From positions 1-42,814 of the forward strand of contig NZ_QHJY01000165.1 of the NCBI RefSeq assembly GCF_003185805.1: a stretch of 42,814 nucleotides of DNA. The letters run 5' to 3'. Under the pieces are notes generated by a model. It was not told where the DNA came from and did not search any database. It worked only from the letters and a program-made list of their open reading frames with translations. This DNA is from Caulobacter sp. D5 (lineage in GTDB: Bacteria > Pseudomonadota > Alphaproteobacteria > Caulobacterales > Caulobacteraceae). Shown piece by piece: positions 1-8,602 of this stretch; within the stretch, counting starts at the first letter, position 1; each line of letters starts with the position of its first letter. The position numbers and the translations under genes were made by a program.

Positions 1-461
1 GCCTCGGCCGCCAGCTCCAGGCTCAGCGCCTCCAGAGACAGAGTTTCGGGATCCGTCGACAGCAGCGAGCGGGTCAGGCGCAGGGCGGCGCGGCGGGCGA
101 CGGGGCCGGTCAGCCGCAGGGCGTCGATCGCCGCCCGGCCGTCGGCCAGGCCCCGCCAGTCGCTCGCCCCGAAGCTGACGGCCAGGAAGTAGCCGCCCTC
201 GTCGACGAAGCGGTCGCGATGGACGACGCCCGGCGGGTTGTAGACCAGCACCGGCCCCTCGGTGGCGGGACCCCAGGCCGTGGTCTCGTAGCGGCCGTGG
301 GTGGCCAGCACGAAGTGGGCGTCGTCGTGGCTGTGCTCGTGCACGTGCTCGGCGCTGGTGGTCGCCGCCAGGTGTGCGAGGCGCACGCCGGACAGCTGAC
401 GCTCGACCGTCGGCGCGCCGTAGAACCGTCCCGGTGCGAAGGCGGTTCTCGGCGACGTCAT
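1..461 (-). CDS. AraC-type regulator, N-terminal cupin domain (truncated by window edge)
   Basis: Reading the minus strand from the ATG at 461 gives an open frame that runs off the window edge at base 1, so only about 153 residues are visible. They include a His-rich segment, HVHEHSHDDAHF, followed by a conserved-looking VYNPPGVVHRD stretch. This is the pattern of the cupin-like sensor half of AraC-family transcription factors. The helix-turn-helix half would lie outside the window. The start is one base after the hemB stop codon, so the two genes almost certainly share a transcript and may be translationally coupled. The effector and targets are unknown. A stand-alone cupin protein remains possible because the DNA-binding domain is not seen. 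Confidence 0.75.
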   Translation of the reverse strand, partial: MTSPRTAFAPGRFYGAPTVERQLSGVRLAHLAATTSAEHVHEHSHDDAHFVLATHGRYETTAWGPATEGPVLVYNPPGVVHRDRFVDEGGYFLAVSFGASDWRGLADGRAAIDALRLTGPVARRAALRLTRSLLSTDPETLSLEALSLELAAE

Positions 462-462
462 C

Positions 463-1464
463 TCAGCCCAGCTTCTCCGCCGCCCAGGGGGCGAAATAGG
501 TGATGATCCCGGCCGCGCCGGCCCGCTTGAAGGCGACCAGGCTTTCGAGGATAGCCCGCTCCTCGTCGATCCAGCCATTGGCCCCGGCGGCCTTGATCAT
601 CGCGTACTCGCCCGACACCTGGAAGGCGTAGGTGGGCATGCGGAACTCGTCGACCAGGCGGCGCAGGATATCCAGATACGGCAGGCCCGGCTTGACCATG
701 ACCATGTCGGCGCCCTCGGCGATGTCGAGCGCAACCTCGCGGATGGCTTCCTCGGTGTTGGAGGGGTCCATCTGGTAGGTCTTCTTGTCGCCCTGGCCAG
801 CCGAGAGCTTGGCCGAGCCGATGGCGTCGCGGTAGGGGCCGTAGAAGGCCGAGGCGTACTTGGCGGCGTACGACATGATCAGGGTGTCGTGATGGCCGTG
901 ACCCTCCAGCGCGCCGCGTAAGGCTCCGATGCGGCCGTCCATCATGTCCGAAGGGGCCAGGATGTCGGCGCCGGCGGCGGCCTGCATCAGGCCCTGCTCG
1001 ATCAGGCGCTCGATGGTGGCGTCGTTGAGGATCTTGCCGCCCTCGACCACGCCGTCGTGGCCGTGGTCGGTGAAGGGGTCCAGCGCCACGTCGCACATGA
1101 TGCCGACCTCGGGGGCCGCGTCCTTCATGGCCTTGACGGCGCGGGGGATCACCCCGTCCGGATCGGCGGCGATCGAGCCCGTGGCGTCCTTCCGCGACGG
1201 ATCGATGTGCGGGAAGATGGCGATGGCCGGGATGCCGAGATCGCGGGCGCGGACGGCGGCCTTGGCCGCTTCCTTGACGCTCAGCCGATCGACGCCCGGC
1301 ATCGAGGCGACCGGCACGGCGCCTTCGCCCTCGTGCACCACCATCGACCAGATCAGGTCGGACGGCCGCACCTCGGTCTCGCGGACGAGACGACGGGTCC
1401 AGTTGGCCTGGCGCAGGCGGCGTAGGCGCGAGGCGGGGTAGGGGGCGAGAGGAGGAACGGTCAT
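463..1464 (-). CDS. hemB: Delta-aminolevulinic acid dehydratase (porphobilinogen synthase)
   Basis: This enzyme condenses two 5-aminolevulinate molecules into porphobilinogen, the second step of tetrapyrrole synthesis, in the cytoplasm. The protein has 333 residues, normal for the family. The two catalytic lysines are visible: Lys202 in AAKYASAFYGPYRDA and the Schiff-base Lys258 in VMVKPGLPY. The metal segment at residues 125-138 reads DVALDPFTDHGHDG. It has Asp where zinc enzymes have Cys, so this is the cysteine-free type, expected to use Mg2+ rather than catalytic Zn2+. It is the first gene of a minus-strand unit with the AraC-type regulator one base downstream. No clear Shine-Dalgarno precedes the ATG. 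The gene supplying its substrate, hemA, is 6 kb away on the other strand. Confidence 0.97.
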   Translation of the reverse strand: MTVPPLAPYPASRLRRLRQANWTRRLVRETEVRPSDLIWSMVVHEGEGAVPVASMPGVDRLSVKEAAKAAVRARDLGIPAIAIFPHIDPSRKDATGSIAADPDGVIPRAVKAMKDAAPEVGIMCDVALDPFTDHGHDGVVEGGKILNDATIERLIEQGLMQAAAGADILAPSDMMDGRIGALRGALEGHGHHDTLIMSYAAKYASAFYGPYRDAIGSAKLSAGQGDKKTYQMDPSNTEEAIREVALDIAEGADMVMVKPGLPYLDILRRLVDEFRMPTYAFQVSGEYAMIKAAGANGWIDEERAILESLVAFKRAGAAGIITYFAPWAAEKLG

Positions 1465-1520
1465 GCGAAGGGTTTCGCGCGCGTTGTCCCCGGAGGCAAG
1501 GCCGGAAGGCCCTTAAGGAG

Positions 1521-1958
1521 CTACTCGGTCTTGTTGACGCTGGCCTGCTGGACGCCGTCGACGCGGGTCCAGACCTGCGACTTGCAGAACAGGCCGCCCA
1601 GGACGCAGCCCTTGGCGCGCATGGTGCGGGCGTCGATGAACTCGGCCGTGCCGTTCAGCGTCACCTTCAGCGTCGGAACAAAGACGCGACCCCGCATGTT
1701 GCCGTTGCCGGTGGGCGTGAAGTCGCGCAGCACCTGCTGGCCGACCAGGGTGTCGTAGCCGCTCTTCTTGGCGTCCGCCTCGGCCTTGCGGCTGGCGTAG
1801 ACGACCCAGCCGCACATGCTCTTGCCGCAGTCGGTGATGTGCAGGCGGATGTTGTCCTTGGGGTTGCGCCAGACGCCCAGATTCTCGGCGTGAGCCGGCG
1901 CGGACACAAAGGTGAACAGGGCCGCGACCGCGGCCAAAGCGGTAATGAACTTTTGCAT
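1521..1958 (-). CDS. Secreted DUF2147 family protein
   Basis: This is a 145-residue protein with a Sec signal peptide: a basic start MQKF, a hydrophobic core, and a predicted cleavage after APAHA near residue 24. The mature part has the DUF2147 layout: an early GVWRNP strand, a conserved ITDCGKSMCGWVVY segment with paired cysteines, and a later pair of cysteines in AKGCVLGGLFCKSQVW. The four cysteines could form disulfides in the periplasm. The molecular function of DUF2147 is not established. It has its own promoter region, shared with the divergent acyl-CoA dehydrogenase gene (1959-2164), and is separated from hemB by 56 bases. Confidence 0.85.
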   Translation of the reverse strand: MQKFITALAAVAALFTFVSAPAHAENLGVWRNPKDNIRLHITDCGKSMCGWVVYASRKAEADAKKSGYDTLVGQQVLRDFTPTGNGNMRGRVFVPTLKVTLNGTAEFIDARTMRAKGCVLGGLFCKSQVWTRVDGVQQASVNKTE

Positions 1959-2164
1959 GGAACCGAGACGACGCCTCCGACAGCGACGATCTGATACCGA
2001 GAGGGTTCCGGATCAAGGGAGGTGCGACGTTTCGCACCCGATTTCGCTGCGGCGCCGCATTCATATTCGCCAACTGAGATATGATTGACACACTCCGCCG
2101 GGCGAGGCACGTCAGCGGCCAAGACGATGAGGGCGGATCTGCCCCGCATGGGAGGAAACGGCGG

Positions 2165-3304
2165 ATGGATTTCGCGCTGAACGACGATCAACGCGCCATC
2201 CAGGAGATGGCGTCCGGCTTCGCCGCGGAACGCCTTGCCCCGCATTCGGCGCAGTGGGACGAGCAGAAGCACTTCCCGGTGGACGTGCTGCGCGAGGCGG
2301 CCGCACTGGGTTTCGCCGGCATCTACGTCCAGGACGACCTCGGCGGCAGCGGCCTGTCGCGCCTCGACGCCTCGATCATCTTCGAGGCCCTCAGCTATGG
2401 CGACGTGCCGACGGCGGCCTATCTCACCATCCACAACATGGCCTCGTGGATGATCGACCGCTTCGGCTCGGACGACCTGCGCCGGCGCTACCTGCCGCGC
2501 CTGACGACGATGGAGCTGATCGCCAGCTACTGCCTGACCGAGCCGGGCTCGGGCTCCGACGCGGCCGGCATGCGCACCACGGCCCGCCTGGACGGCGACC
2601 ACTACGTGCTGAACGGCGGCAAGGCCTTCATCTCCGGCGGCGGGGTGTCGGACCTCTATGTCGTCATGGCCCGCACCGGGGGCGATGGTCCCAAGGGCGT
2701 CTCGGCCTTCGTGGTCGAGAAGGGAACGCCGGGCCTGTCGTTCGGGGCCAACGAGCGCAAGATGGGCTGGAACGCCCAGCCCACCGCCCAGGTCAATTTC
2801 GACGACTGCCGCGTGCCCGTCGCCAACCGCATCGGCGGAGAGGGCGAGGGCTTCCGCTTCGCGATGATGGGCCTCGACGGCGGGCGGCTGAACATCGCCT
2901 CCTGCTCGCTGGGCGGCGCCCAGTTCGCGCTCGACACGGCCAAAACCTATCTCGAGACCCGCAACCAGTTCGGCCGGCCGCTGAAGGACTTCCAGGCCCT
3001 GCAGTTCAAGCTGGCCGACATGGCCACCGAGCTGGAGGCCGCCCGCCTGATGGTGCGCCGCGCCGCCCACGCCCTCGACAACAAAGACCCGCAGGCCACC
3101 AAGCTGTGCGCCATGGCCAAGCGCTTCGCCACCGACGCCGGCTTCCAGGTCGCCAACGACGCCCTGCAGCTGCACGGCGGCTATGGCTACCTGCAGGACT
3201 ATCCGCTGGAGCGCATCGTCCGCGACCTGCGGGTGCACCAGATCCTGGAAGGCACCAACGAGATCATGCGGGTGATCATCGCCCGCGAGATGTTCCGGCA
3301 GTGA
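2165..3304 (+). CDS. Acyl-CoA dehydrogenase, probably isobutyryl-CoA dehydrogenase
   Basis: This is a 379-residue FAD-dependent acyl-CoA dehydrogenase. The N-terminal helical domain begins [18 protein letters not shown]. The FAD/substrate signature [13 protein letters not shown] lies near residue 122. The C-terminal part carries [19 protein letters not shown] and the catalytic base in [12 protein letters not shown], about Glu362, the position used by short-chain and isobutyryl-CoA dehydrogenases. The ATG at 2165 is chosen because GGAGGAAA stands about 8 bases upstream and the protein then begins at the family start; an upstream in-frame ATG at 2081 adds 28 unrelated residues. Two other valine-degradation genes follow, so isobutyryl-CoA is the likely substrate. 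That specificity is inferred from context, not from residues. Confidence 0.92.
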   Translation: MDFALNDDQRAIQEMASGFAAERLAPHSAQWDEQKHFPVDVLREAAALGFAGIYVQDDLGGSGLSRLDASIIFEALSYGDVPTAAYLTIHNMASWMIDRFGSDDLRRRYLPRLTTMELIASYCLTEPGSGSDAAGMRTTARLDGDHYVLNGGKAFISGGGVSDLYVVMARTGGDGPKGVSAFVVEKGTPGLSFGANERKMGWNAQPTAQVNFDDCRVPVANRIGGEGEGFRFAMMGLDGGRLNIASCSLGGAQFALDTAKTYLETRNQFGRPLKDFQALQFKLADMATELEAARLMVRRAAHALDNKDPQATKLCAMAKRFATDAGFQVANDALQLHGGYGYLQDYPLERIVRDLRVHQILEGTNEIMRVIIAREMFRQ

Positions 3305-3349
3305 GGATGAGGCAGGTTTCAACGATCCGATATGGGAGAGGGCCGGGCC

Positions 3350-3637
3350 ATGCGTGAAATCGATGAAGCCAAGGCCAAGACCCATTTTTCGGCGCTGCTG
3401 AAAGCCGTGGAACAGGGCGACGAGACTATCGTGATCACCCGAAACGGCCATGCCTTGGCGAAGCTGGAACCGTTAGCCGCCGCAGAGATGAAAACTCCTG
3501 AGGCGGCCCGAAAGGCCTGAAACGCGACGCTGGGCGATGCCTGCCGCTTCGAAGGGGACGGCGATCTAGGTTTGCCCTAAATGGGCTGGCTGGCCGAGCA
3601 GATGGCCGCGCGTAAAAACAGGTTCGAAGCCAAGTGA
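3350..3637 (+). pseudogene. Phd/YefM-type antitoxin, interrupted by two in-frame stops
   Basis: The frame from the ATG at 3350 (or 3332) encodes MREIDEAKAKTHFSALLKAV and then ITRNGHALAKLEPL, the DNA-binding N-terminal half of Phd/YefM antitoxins. It stops at the TGA at 3518-3520. The same frame continues with NATLGDACRFEGDGDLGLP to a TAA at 3578-3580, then MGWLAEQMAARKNRFEAK to a TGA at 3635-3637. That last TGA overlaps the GTG start of the next gene as GTGA, the arrangement expected of a real operon gene end. I infer that an antitoxin of about 95 residues has lost its toxin-binding tail through nonsense changes. No toxin gene is present on either side. The 56-residue N-terminal product could still be made and bind DNA. 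Confidence 0.6.
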
Positions 3638-4239
3638 TCTATCTCTGCCGCCACGGCCAGACGCAGTTCAATCGCGAGGGCCGCTTTCAGGGCCAGACCG
3701 AGTCCGACCTGACCGCGCTCGGCCAAGCCCAGGCGCGGGCCATGGGCGACCTGCTGGCCGACCTGGTCGCGCGCGAGCCGTCCGACGCCTGGCGGATCGT
3801 CGCCAGCCCGCTGCGCCGCGCACGCCATACGGCCGAGGCCATCGCCGAGCGGACCGGTCTTTCGCTGAGCTTCGACGAGCGCCTGCTGGAGATCAGCGTC
3901 GGCGACTGGTCGGGCCGCCTGCGCGAGGACATCCGCCGCGACAATCCCGAATTGTTCGCCAGCTACGAATGGGCCTTCCGCGCGCCCGGCGGCGAGACCT
4001 TCGAGGACGTCACCGCCCGCGTCGCCGGCTGGCTGGCCGACCAGGCGCCCGAGCCCGAGCGCCGCCTGATCGTCGTCAGCCACGGCGTCGCCGGCCGGTT
4101 GCTGCGCGGCGCCTATGCCGGCCTGTCGCGCGCCGACACCCTGGCCCAGGAGGTGCCGCAGGACGCGGTCTACCGCCTGATGGCCGGCCAGATCGACCGC
4201 TTCGACTGCGCCCCCGTCGAAGACCCCGAATTCGCCTGA
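3634..4239 (+). CDS. Histidine phosphatase family protein (phosphoglycerate mutase-like)
   Basis: This is a 201-residue member of the histidine phosphatase superfamily. The catalytic RHGQT motif is at residues 6-10, so the phospho-accepting His is His7. A second-shell segment ASPLRRARHTAEAI follows, and the second catalytic His is in VVSHGVAGRLLRG. The substrate cannot be predicted. Family members include cofactor-dependent phosphoglycerate mutases, alpha-ribazole phosphatases and broad-specificity phosphatases. The GTG at 3634 is the only reasonable start because an in-frame stop lies just upstream. It overlaps the end of the decayed antitoxin frame by four bases. The next gene begins 8 bases after the stop, so it probably belongs to the same operon. 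Confidence 0.88.
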   Translation: MIYLCRHGQTQFNREGRFQGQTESDLTALGQAQARAMGDLLADLVAREPSDAWRIVASPLRRARHTAEAIAERTGLSLSFDERLLEISVGDWSGRLREDIRRDNPELFASYEWAFRAPGGETFEDVTARVAGWLADQAPEPERRLIVVSHGVAGRLLRGAYAGLSRADTLAQEVPQDAVYRLMAGQIDRFDCAPVEDPEFA

Positions 4240-4247
4240 GATCCCAG

Positions 4248-5321
4248 ATGACCGACGCTCCCCCCAAGCAGGCCCCTGAAGTCCTGATCCGCGCCAAGAA
4301 GAACGTGGGCCGGATCACGCTGAACCGGCCCCAGGCGCTGCACGCCCTGACGCTGTCGATGTGCGAGACCATGATCCAGGCCCTGCTGGACTGGCAGGCC
4401 GATCCCGAGATCGACATGGTCATGATCGACCACGCCGGCGAGCGCGGCTTCTGCGCCGGCGGCGACATCCGCATGCTCGCAGAGAGCGGGGCGGGCGACG
4501 GCGTCGAGGCGCGCAAGTTCTTCCATACCGAGTATCGGCTGAACCACCTGCTGTTCCACTACGACCGGCCTGTGGTGGCGATCATGGACGGCGTGGTCAT
4601 GGGCGGCGGCGTCGGCATCTCCATGCCGGCCCACTACCGGATCGCCACCGAGCGCACGACCTTCGCCATGCCCGAGACCGGCATCGGCCTGTTCCCCGAC
4701 GTCGGCGGCGGCTGGTACCTGCCGCGCCTGCCGGGCAAGGCGGGGCTTTGGCTGGCCCTCACGGGAGCGCGCATCAAGGGCGCGGACTGCATGCGCCTGG
4801 GGATCGCCACCCACTTCGTCGAGTTCGGCGCGGTCGAGGGGCTGAAGAAGGCCGTCCTGGCCGATCACCGCCGCATCGACGAGACCCTGCGCATGTACCG
4901 CGCCGACGCCGGCAAGGCGCCGCTGGTCGGTTTCGAGCAGGACCTCAACCGCCTGTTCGTCGGCGACAGCGTCGAGCAGATCTTCGAGTTCCTCGAGGCC
5001 GACTCCAGCGACTGGGGCAAGGCCCAGCTGGCGGTGCTGAAGACCAAGTCGCCTCAGACCCTGAAGGTCGCCTTCGAGCAGCTGAAGCGCGGCGAGGCCA
5101 TGACCGACTTCGCCGAGCACATGGCCATGGAGTACCGGATCGGCTCGCGCGTCGTGCGCCGTCACGACTTCATCGAGGGCGTGCGGGCGGTGATCGTCGA
5201 CAAGGACAACGCCCCCCGCTGGGACCCGCCGACGGTCGAGGCGGTGGATGACGCCGACATCCAGGCGATCTTCGCCCCGCTGCCGGCCGACGAGGAGTGG
5301 ACACCCCTGGCCGAGGCCTGA
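4248..5321 (+). CDS. Enoyl-CoA hydratase-fold 3-hydroxyisobutyryl-CoA hydrolase
   Basis: This is a 357-residue crotonase-fold protein. The CoA-binding and oxyanion-hole segments are GFCAGGDIRML (from residue 67) and the Gly-rich VMGGGVGISM near 118-126. The active-site segment MPETGIGLFPDVGGG carries Glu143 and Asp151, the pair typical of 3-hydroxyisobutyryl-CoA hydrolases. Its length, longer than the usual 260-residue hydratase, also fits that family. It would release 3-hydroxyisobutyrate from its CoA ester in valine breakdown, feeding the dehydrogenase at 6302. The ATG at 4248 was chosen because it lies 8 bases after the previous stop and opens the conserved N terminus; the longer upstream frame is antisense-type noise. 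A plain enoyl-CoA hydratase is the less likely alternative. Confidence 0.88.
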   Translation: MTDAPPKQAPEVLIRAKKNVGRITLNRPQALHALTLSMCETMIQALLDWQADPEIDMVMIDHAGERGFCAGGDIRMLAESGAGDGVEARKFFHTEYRLNHLLFHYDRPVVAIMDGVVMGGGVGISMPAHYRIATERTTFAMPETGIGLFPDVGGGWYLPRLPGKAGLWLALTGARIKGADCMRLGIATHFVEFGAVEGLKKAVLADHRRIDETLRMYRADAGKAPLVGFEQDLNRLFVGDSVEQIFEFLEADSSDWGKAQLAVLKTKSPQTLKVAFEQLKRGEAMTDFAEHMAMEYRIGSRVVRRHDFIEGVRAVIVDKDNAPRWDPPTVEAVDDADIQAIFAPLPADEEWTPLAEA

Positions 5322-5418
5322 CGGCGTTCGGCGTCGGGAGATGCCCCAACGGCATTGCCGGTGGCGGTTCGCGTCGCTAGCTTGCCCGCAACTAAGAAGA
5401 CCCTCCGGAAGGAAGACC

Positions 5419-6225
5419 ATGCGTAAGCCGCTTCTCAGCCTCGTCGCCGCGCTCGCCCTGACCGCCTGCGCCACGACCCCGATGGGACCGGTCGAGCCGC
5501 CGCCGCCGCCTCCGGCCGACGCTCCGGTCGCCATTCCGGCCAACATCATCGCCGCGGTCGAGAACCCGCTGCGCCCCGAGGCCGACAGCAAGCGCGACGC
5601 CGACCGCCTGCCGGCCCAGGTGCTGGCCTTCGCCGGCGTGCGCACCGGCGCCAAGGTGGCCGACCTGATCCCGGGCGGCGGCTACTTCACCCGCATCCTG
5701 TCGCGGGCCGTCGGCCCGCGCGGCCACGTCTACGCCTATGTGCCCGACGAGCTGACCAAGCTGGCCAAGCGCGAGCCGGCGGTGAACGCCATCGCCGCCG
5801 ATCCGGCCTACAAGAACGTGTCGGTGATCCTCAACACCCTGCCCAACTTCGGCGCGCCCGAGAAACTGGACCTGGTGTTCACCGCCCAGAACTATCACGA
5901 CATGCACACCCCGCTGATGGGGCCGGCCGACCTGTCGGTGGTCAACCGCAAGATCTTCCAGGCCTTGAAGCCGGGCGGCGTCTATCTGGTGCTCGACCAC
6001 TCGGCCCAGCCGGGCACGGGCCTGCGCGACTCCGAGAAGCTGCACCGCATCGACCCCGAGACGGTGAAGGCCGAGGTCACCGCCGCCGGCTTCGTCTTCG
6101 AAGGCGAGAGCCGCGTGCTGCGCGACGCCGCCGACAAGCGCAACGTCTCGGTGTTCGACCCGTCGATCCGCGGCAAGACCGACCAGTTCATCTACAAGTT
6201 CCGCAAGCCCGCCGGGGCGCGTTAA
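5419..6225 (+). CDS. Lipoprotein with SAM-methyltransferase-like domain
   Basis: This is a 268-residue protein that opens MRKPLLSLVAALALTACA, a lipoprotein signal with the lipobox LTAC and a lipidated Cys at residue 17. A Pro-rich linker follows, then a Rossmann-type methyltransferase fold: VADLIPGGGYFTRILSRAVG resembles motif I, and LKPGGVYLVLDH resembles the post-motif of class I enzymes. Such exported methyltransferase-like proteins are common in Caulobacter relatives, but their substrate is unknown. Because SAM is scarce outside the cytoplasm, catalysis is uncertain. GGAAGG sits about 8 bases before the ATG at 5419. The gene lies between two valine-degradation genes, and a hairpin at 6259-6280 separates it from mmsB, so a functional link is not evident. 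Confidence 0.85.
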   Translation: MRKPLLSLVAALALTACATTPMGPVEPPPPPPADAPVAIPANIIAAVENPLRPEADSKRDADRLPAQVLAFAGVRTGAKVADLIPGGGYFTRILSRAVGPRGHVYAYVPDELTKLAKREPAVNAIAADPAYKNVSVILNTLPNFGAPEKLDLVFTAQNYHDMHTPLMGPADLSVVNRKIFQALKPGGVYLVLDHSAQPGTGLRDSEKLHRIDPETVKAEVTAAGFVFEGESRVLRDAADKRNVSVFDPSIRGKTDQFIYKFRKPAGAR

Positions 6226-6258
6226 GCGCCCCGAACCCACCGGACTGCAACGACAAGG

Positions 6259-6287
6259 ACCGCGCCCACGTAGGCGCGGTTCGCATT
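6259..6287 (+). terminator. Possible weak intrinsic terminator before mmsB
   Basis: A perfect 8-base stem, ACCGCGCC (6259-6266) with GGCGCGGT (6273-6280), has a six-base loop and is followed by TCGCATTT. The T-tract is poor, so it may only attenuate transcription between the lipoprotein gene and mmsB. Confidence 0.4.
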
Positions 6288-6301
6288 TAGGGAGCGTAGC
6301 G

Positions 6302-7198
6302 ATGACCAGGATCGCCTTCATCGGCCTGGGCAACATGGGCGGCGGCATGGCCGCCAACCAGGCCAAGGCCGGCCACGCCGTGGCCGCCTTCGACCTGTCG
6401 GCCCTGGCGCTGGAGCGCGCGGTCGGCGCGGGCTGCACGGCCGCCGAGTCGGTCGCCCATGCGGTGAAGGACGCCGAGATCGTCATCACCATGCTGCCGG
6501 CCGGGCCGCACGTCCGCGCGGTCTATGGCGAGCAGGTGCTGGCCAACGCCCCGAAGTCGGCCCTGCTGATCGACTGCTCCACCATCGACGTCGACAGCGC
6601 CCGTGCGGTGGCGCAGCAGGCGAGGGCGGCCGGCTTTCGCTTCGCCGACGCGCCGGTGTCCGGCGGGATCATGGCCGCCGAGGCCGGAAGCCTGGCCTTC
6701 ATGGTCGGCTGCGACGACGCCGACTTTGCCGCCGTCGAGGCCGCGCTGAAGCCGATGGCGCGGGCGGTGATCCATGCCGGCGGGCACGGCGCGGGGCAGG
6801 CGGCCAAGATCTGCAACAACATGCTGCTGGGCGTCTCGATGCTGGGAACCTGCGAGGCCTTCGCCCTGGCCGAGAAGCTGGGCCTGGCCGCCGACCGTTT
6901 CTTCGAGATCGCCAGTCAGTCGTCGGGCCAGTGCTGGTCGGTCTCGACCTATTGCCCCGTGCCGGGCGTGGGGCCGGCGACGCCCGCCGATCGCGGCTAC
7001 GAGGGGGGATTCGCCACGGCGATGATGCTCAAGGACCTCAAGCTCGCCCAGGAAGCCGCCGCCCGGGCCGGGGCCAGCACGCCCATGGGCGCCCAGGCCG
7101 AGGCCCTCTACGCCCTGTTCGACGCCAACGGTTTCGGCGGCAAGGACTTCTCGGCCGTGCTGCAACTGTTGCGCGGACGTCTTGCGGAGCTTGCCTGA
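6302..7198 (+). CDS. mmsB: 3-Hydroxyisobutyrate dehydrogenase
   Basis: This 298-residue NAD(P)-dependent enzyme oxidises 3-hydroxyisobutyrate to methylmalonate semialdehyde in valine catabolism. The Rossmann signature IAFIGLGNMGGGMA is at residues 4-16. The substrate-binding loop DAPVSGG lies at residues 117-123, and the catalytic lysine is Lys169 in AAKICNNMLLG. The C-terminal all-helical domain contains the usual KDLKLAQEAA helix. A good start is the ATG at 6302, preceded by AGGGAG. Together with the dehydrogenase at 2165 and the hydrolase at 4248 it covers three consecutive steps from isobutyryl-CoA, apart from the hydratase. A methylmalonate-semialdehyde dehydrogenase (mmsA) is not in the window. 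Confidence 0.94.
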   Translation: MTRIAFIGLGNMGGGMAANQAKAGHAVAAFDLSALALERAVGAGCTAAESVAHAVKDAEIVITMLPAGPHVRAVYGEQVLANAPKSALLIDCSTIDVDSARAVAQQARAAGFRFADAPVSGGIMAAEAGSLAFMVGCDDADFAAVEAALKPMARAVIHAGGHGAGQAAKICNNMLLGVSMLGTCEAFALAEKLGLAADRFFEIASQSSGQCWSVSTYCPVPGVGPATPADRGYEGGFATAMMLKDLKLAQEAAARAGASTPMGAQAEALYALFDANGFGGKDFSAVLQLLRGRLAELA

Positions 7199-7329
7199 AC
7201 AAGGCAGGGTTGAGTCCGCCGCTTATAGAACCAATCGATGCGACACCAAGCCTAATTCCAATTTGTAGGTAGAGGCCCTTAGGTGGACACTACGTCGGCG
7301 CGGTGCGAAAAGCCGGGCTAGAAGAACAA

Positions 7330-7358
7330 GGACCGCCGGGCCTCGGTCCGGGGGGAAG
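7330..7358 (+). promoter_or_regulatory. Small hairpin abutting the hemA ribosome-binding site
   Basis: GGACCG (7330-7335) pairs with CGGTCC (7344-7349) around an eight-base loop. The very strong Shine-Dalgarno GGGGGGAAG starts at 7350, directly after the stem. The hairpin could modulate ribosome access to hemA. There is no sequence evidence of a ligand. Confidence 0.3.
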
Positions 7359-7366
7359 ATACGAGC

Positions 7367-8593
7367 ATGGACTACAAAGCCGCGTTCACCGCTGCTGTCT
7401 CCCAGATCCGCAACGAAGGCCGCTACCGGGTGTTCGCCGACCTGAAGCGCCATCGCGGCGCCTTCCCGCGCGCGACCTGGACTCGCGCCGACGGCGGCGA
7501 GAGCGAAGTCGTGGTCTGGTGCTCGAACGACTATCTCGGCCAGGGCCAGAATCCCGTCGTGCTGGACGCCATGCACCAGGCGATCGACGAGCACGGCTCG
7601 GGCTCGGGCGGCACCCGCAACATCTCGGGCACCAACCACCACCACGTGGAGCTGGAAGCCGAGCTGGCCGACCTGCACGGCAAGGAAGCCGCGCTGCTGT
7701 TCACCTCGGGCTACGTCTCCAACGAAGCCACCCTCAGCGTCCTGCAGAAGATCCTGCCGGGCCTGATCATCTTCTCCGACGCCCAGAACCACGCCTCGAT
7801 GATCGCCGGCATCCGCAACGGCGGCGGCCCGCGTCACATCTTCCGCCACAACGACCTGGCCCATCTTGAAGAGCTGCTGGCGGCCGCCCCGGTCGACGCG
7901 CCCAAGCTGGTGGCCTTCGAGAGCGTCTATTCGATGGACGGCGACATCGCCGACATCGGCGCCACGGCGGCTCTGGCCAAGAAGTACGGCGCCATGACCT
8001 ATCTGGACGAGGTCCACGCGGTCGGCATGTACGGCCCGCGCGGTGGCGGCGTCGCCGAGCGCGACGGCGTGATGGACCAGATCGACATCATCGAGGGCAC
8101 GCTGGGCAAGGCCTTCGGCGTCATGGGCGGCTACATCACCGGCGACGCCGAAGTGATCGACGCCGTGCGCCTGATGGCCTCGGGCTTCATCTTCACCACC
8201 TCGCTGCCGCCCGCCCTGACCGCCGGGGCGCTGGCCAGCGTCAAGTGGCTCAAGCAACACCCGGAAGTGCGCGACGCCCACCAGGAGCGCGCCCGCACCC
8301 TGAAGAAGATGTTCCAGGACGCCGGCCTGCCGGTCATGGAGAACGACAGCCACATCGTTCCGGTGCTGGTCGGCGATCCGGTCCACACCAAGCTGATCAG
8401 CGACATGCTGCTGGCCGATCACGGCGTCTATGTGCAGCCGATCAACTATCCGACCGTGCCGCGCGGCACCGAGCGCCTGCGCTTCACGCCCACGCCGTTC
8501 CACACCGACGACATGATGCGCAAGCTGGTCGGGGCGATGGAAAAGCTGTGGGCGCACTGCAACGTCGCCCGCATGGGCGGCCACGCGGCCTAA
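7367..8593 (+). CDS. hemA: 5-Aminolevulinate synthase
   Basis: This PLP enzyme condenses glycine and succinyl-CoA to 5-aminolevulinate, the first step of heme synthesis by the Shemin (C4) route used by alphaproteobacteria. The 408-residue length is normal. The PLP lysine is Lys248 in [13 protein letters not shown]. Asp214 in [12 protein letters not shown] would bind the pyridine nitrogen. The glycine-rich [12 protein letters not shown] near residue 78 and the C-terminal [14 protein letters not shown] region are typical. The ATG at 7367 follows a strong GGGGGGAAG site. The downstream unknown gene starts only 9 bases after the stop and is probably co-transcribed. The 168-base upstream region shows no motif I could assign to an oxygen or iron regulator. 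Confidence 0.97.
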   Translation: MDYKAAFTAAVSQIRNEGRYRVFADLKRHRGAFPRATWTRADGGESEVVVWCSNDYLGQGQNPVVLDAMHQAIDEHGSGSGGTRNISGTNHHHVELEAELADLHGKEAALLFTSGYVSNEATLSVLQKILPGLIIFSDAQNHASMIAGIRNGGGPRHIFRHNDLAHLEELLAAAPVDAPKLVAFESVYSMDGDIADIGATAALAKKYGAMTYLDEVHAVGMYGPRGGGVAERDGVMDQIDIIEGTLGKAFGVMGGYITGDAEVIDAVRLMASGFIFTTSLPPALTAGALASVKWLKQHPEVRDAHQERARTLKKMFQDAGLPVMENDSHIVPVLVGDPVHTKLISDMLLADHGVYVQPINYPTVPRGTERLRFTPTPFHTDDMMRKLVGAMEKLWAHCNVARMGGHAA

Positions 8594-8602
8594 AACCCCG
8601 CC

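Noticed and set aside
3518-3520. Read-through or selenocysteine at the antitoxin TGA
   Set aside because: No stem-loop of SECIS type follows, and a second stop (TAA) comes 20 codons later.
7199-7366. FixK/FNR or iron-regulator site before hemA
   Set aside because: No TTGAT-N4-ATCAA or clear ICE-type motif; a CCTAATT...TGTAGG partial palindrome is too imperfect.
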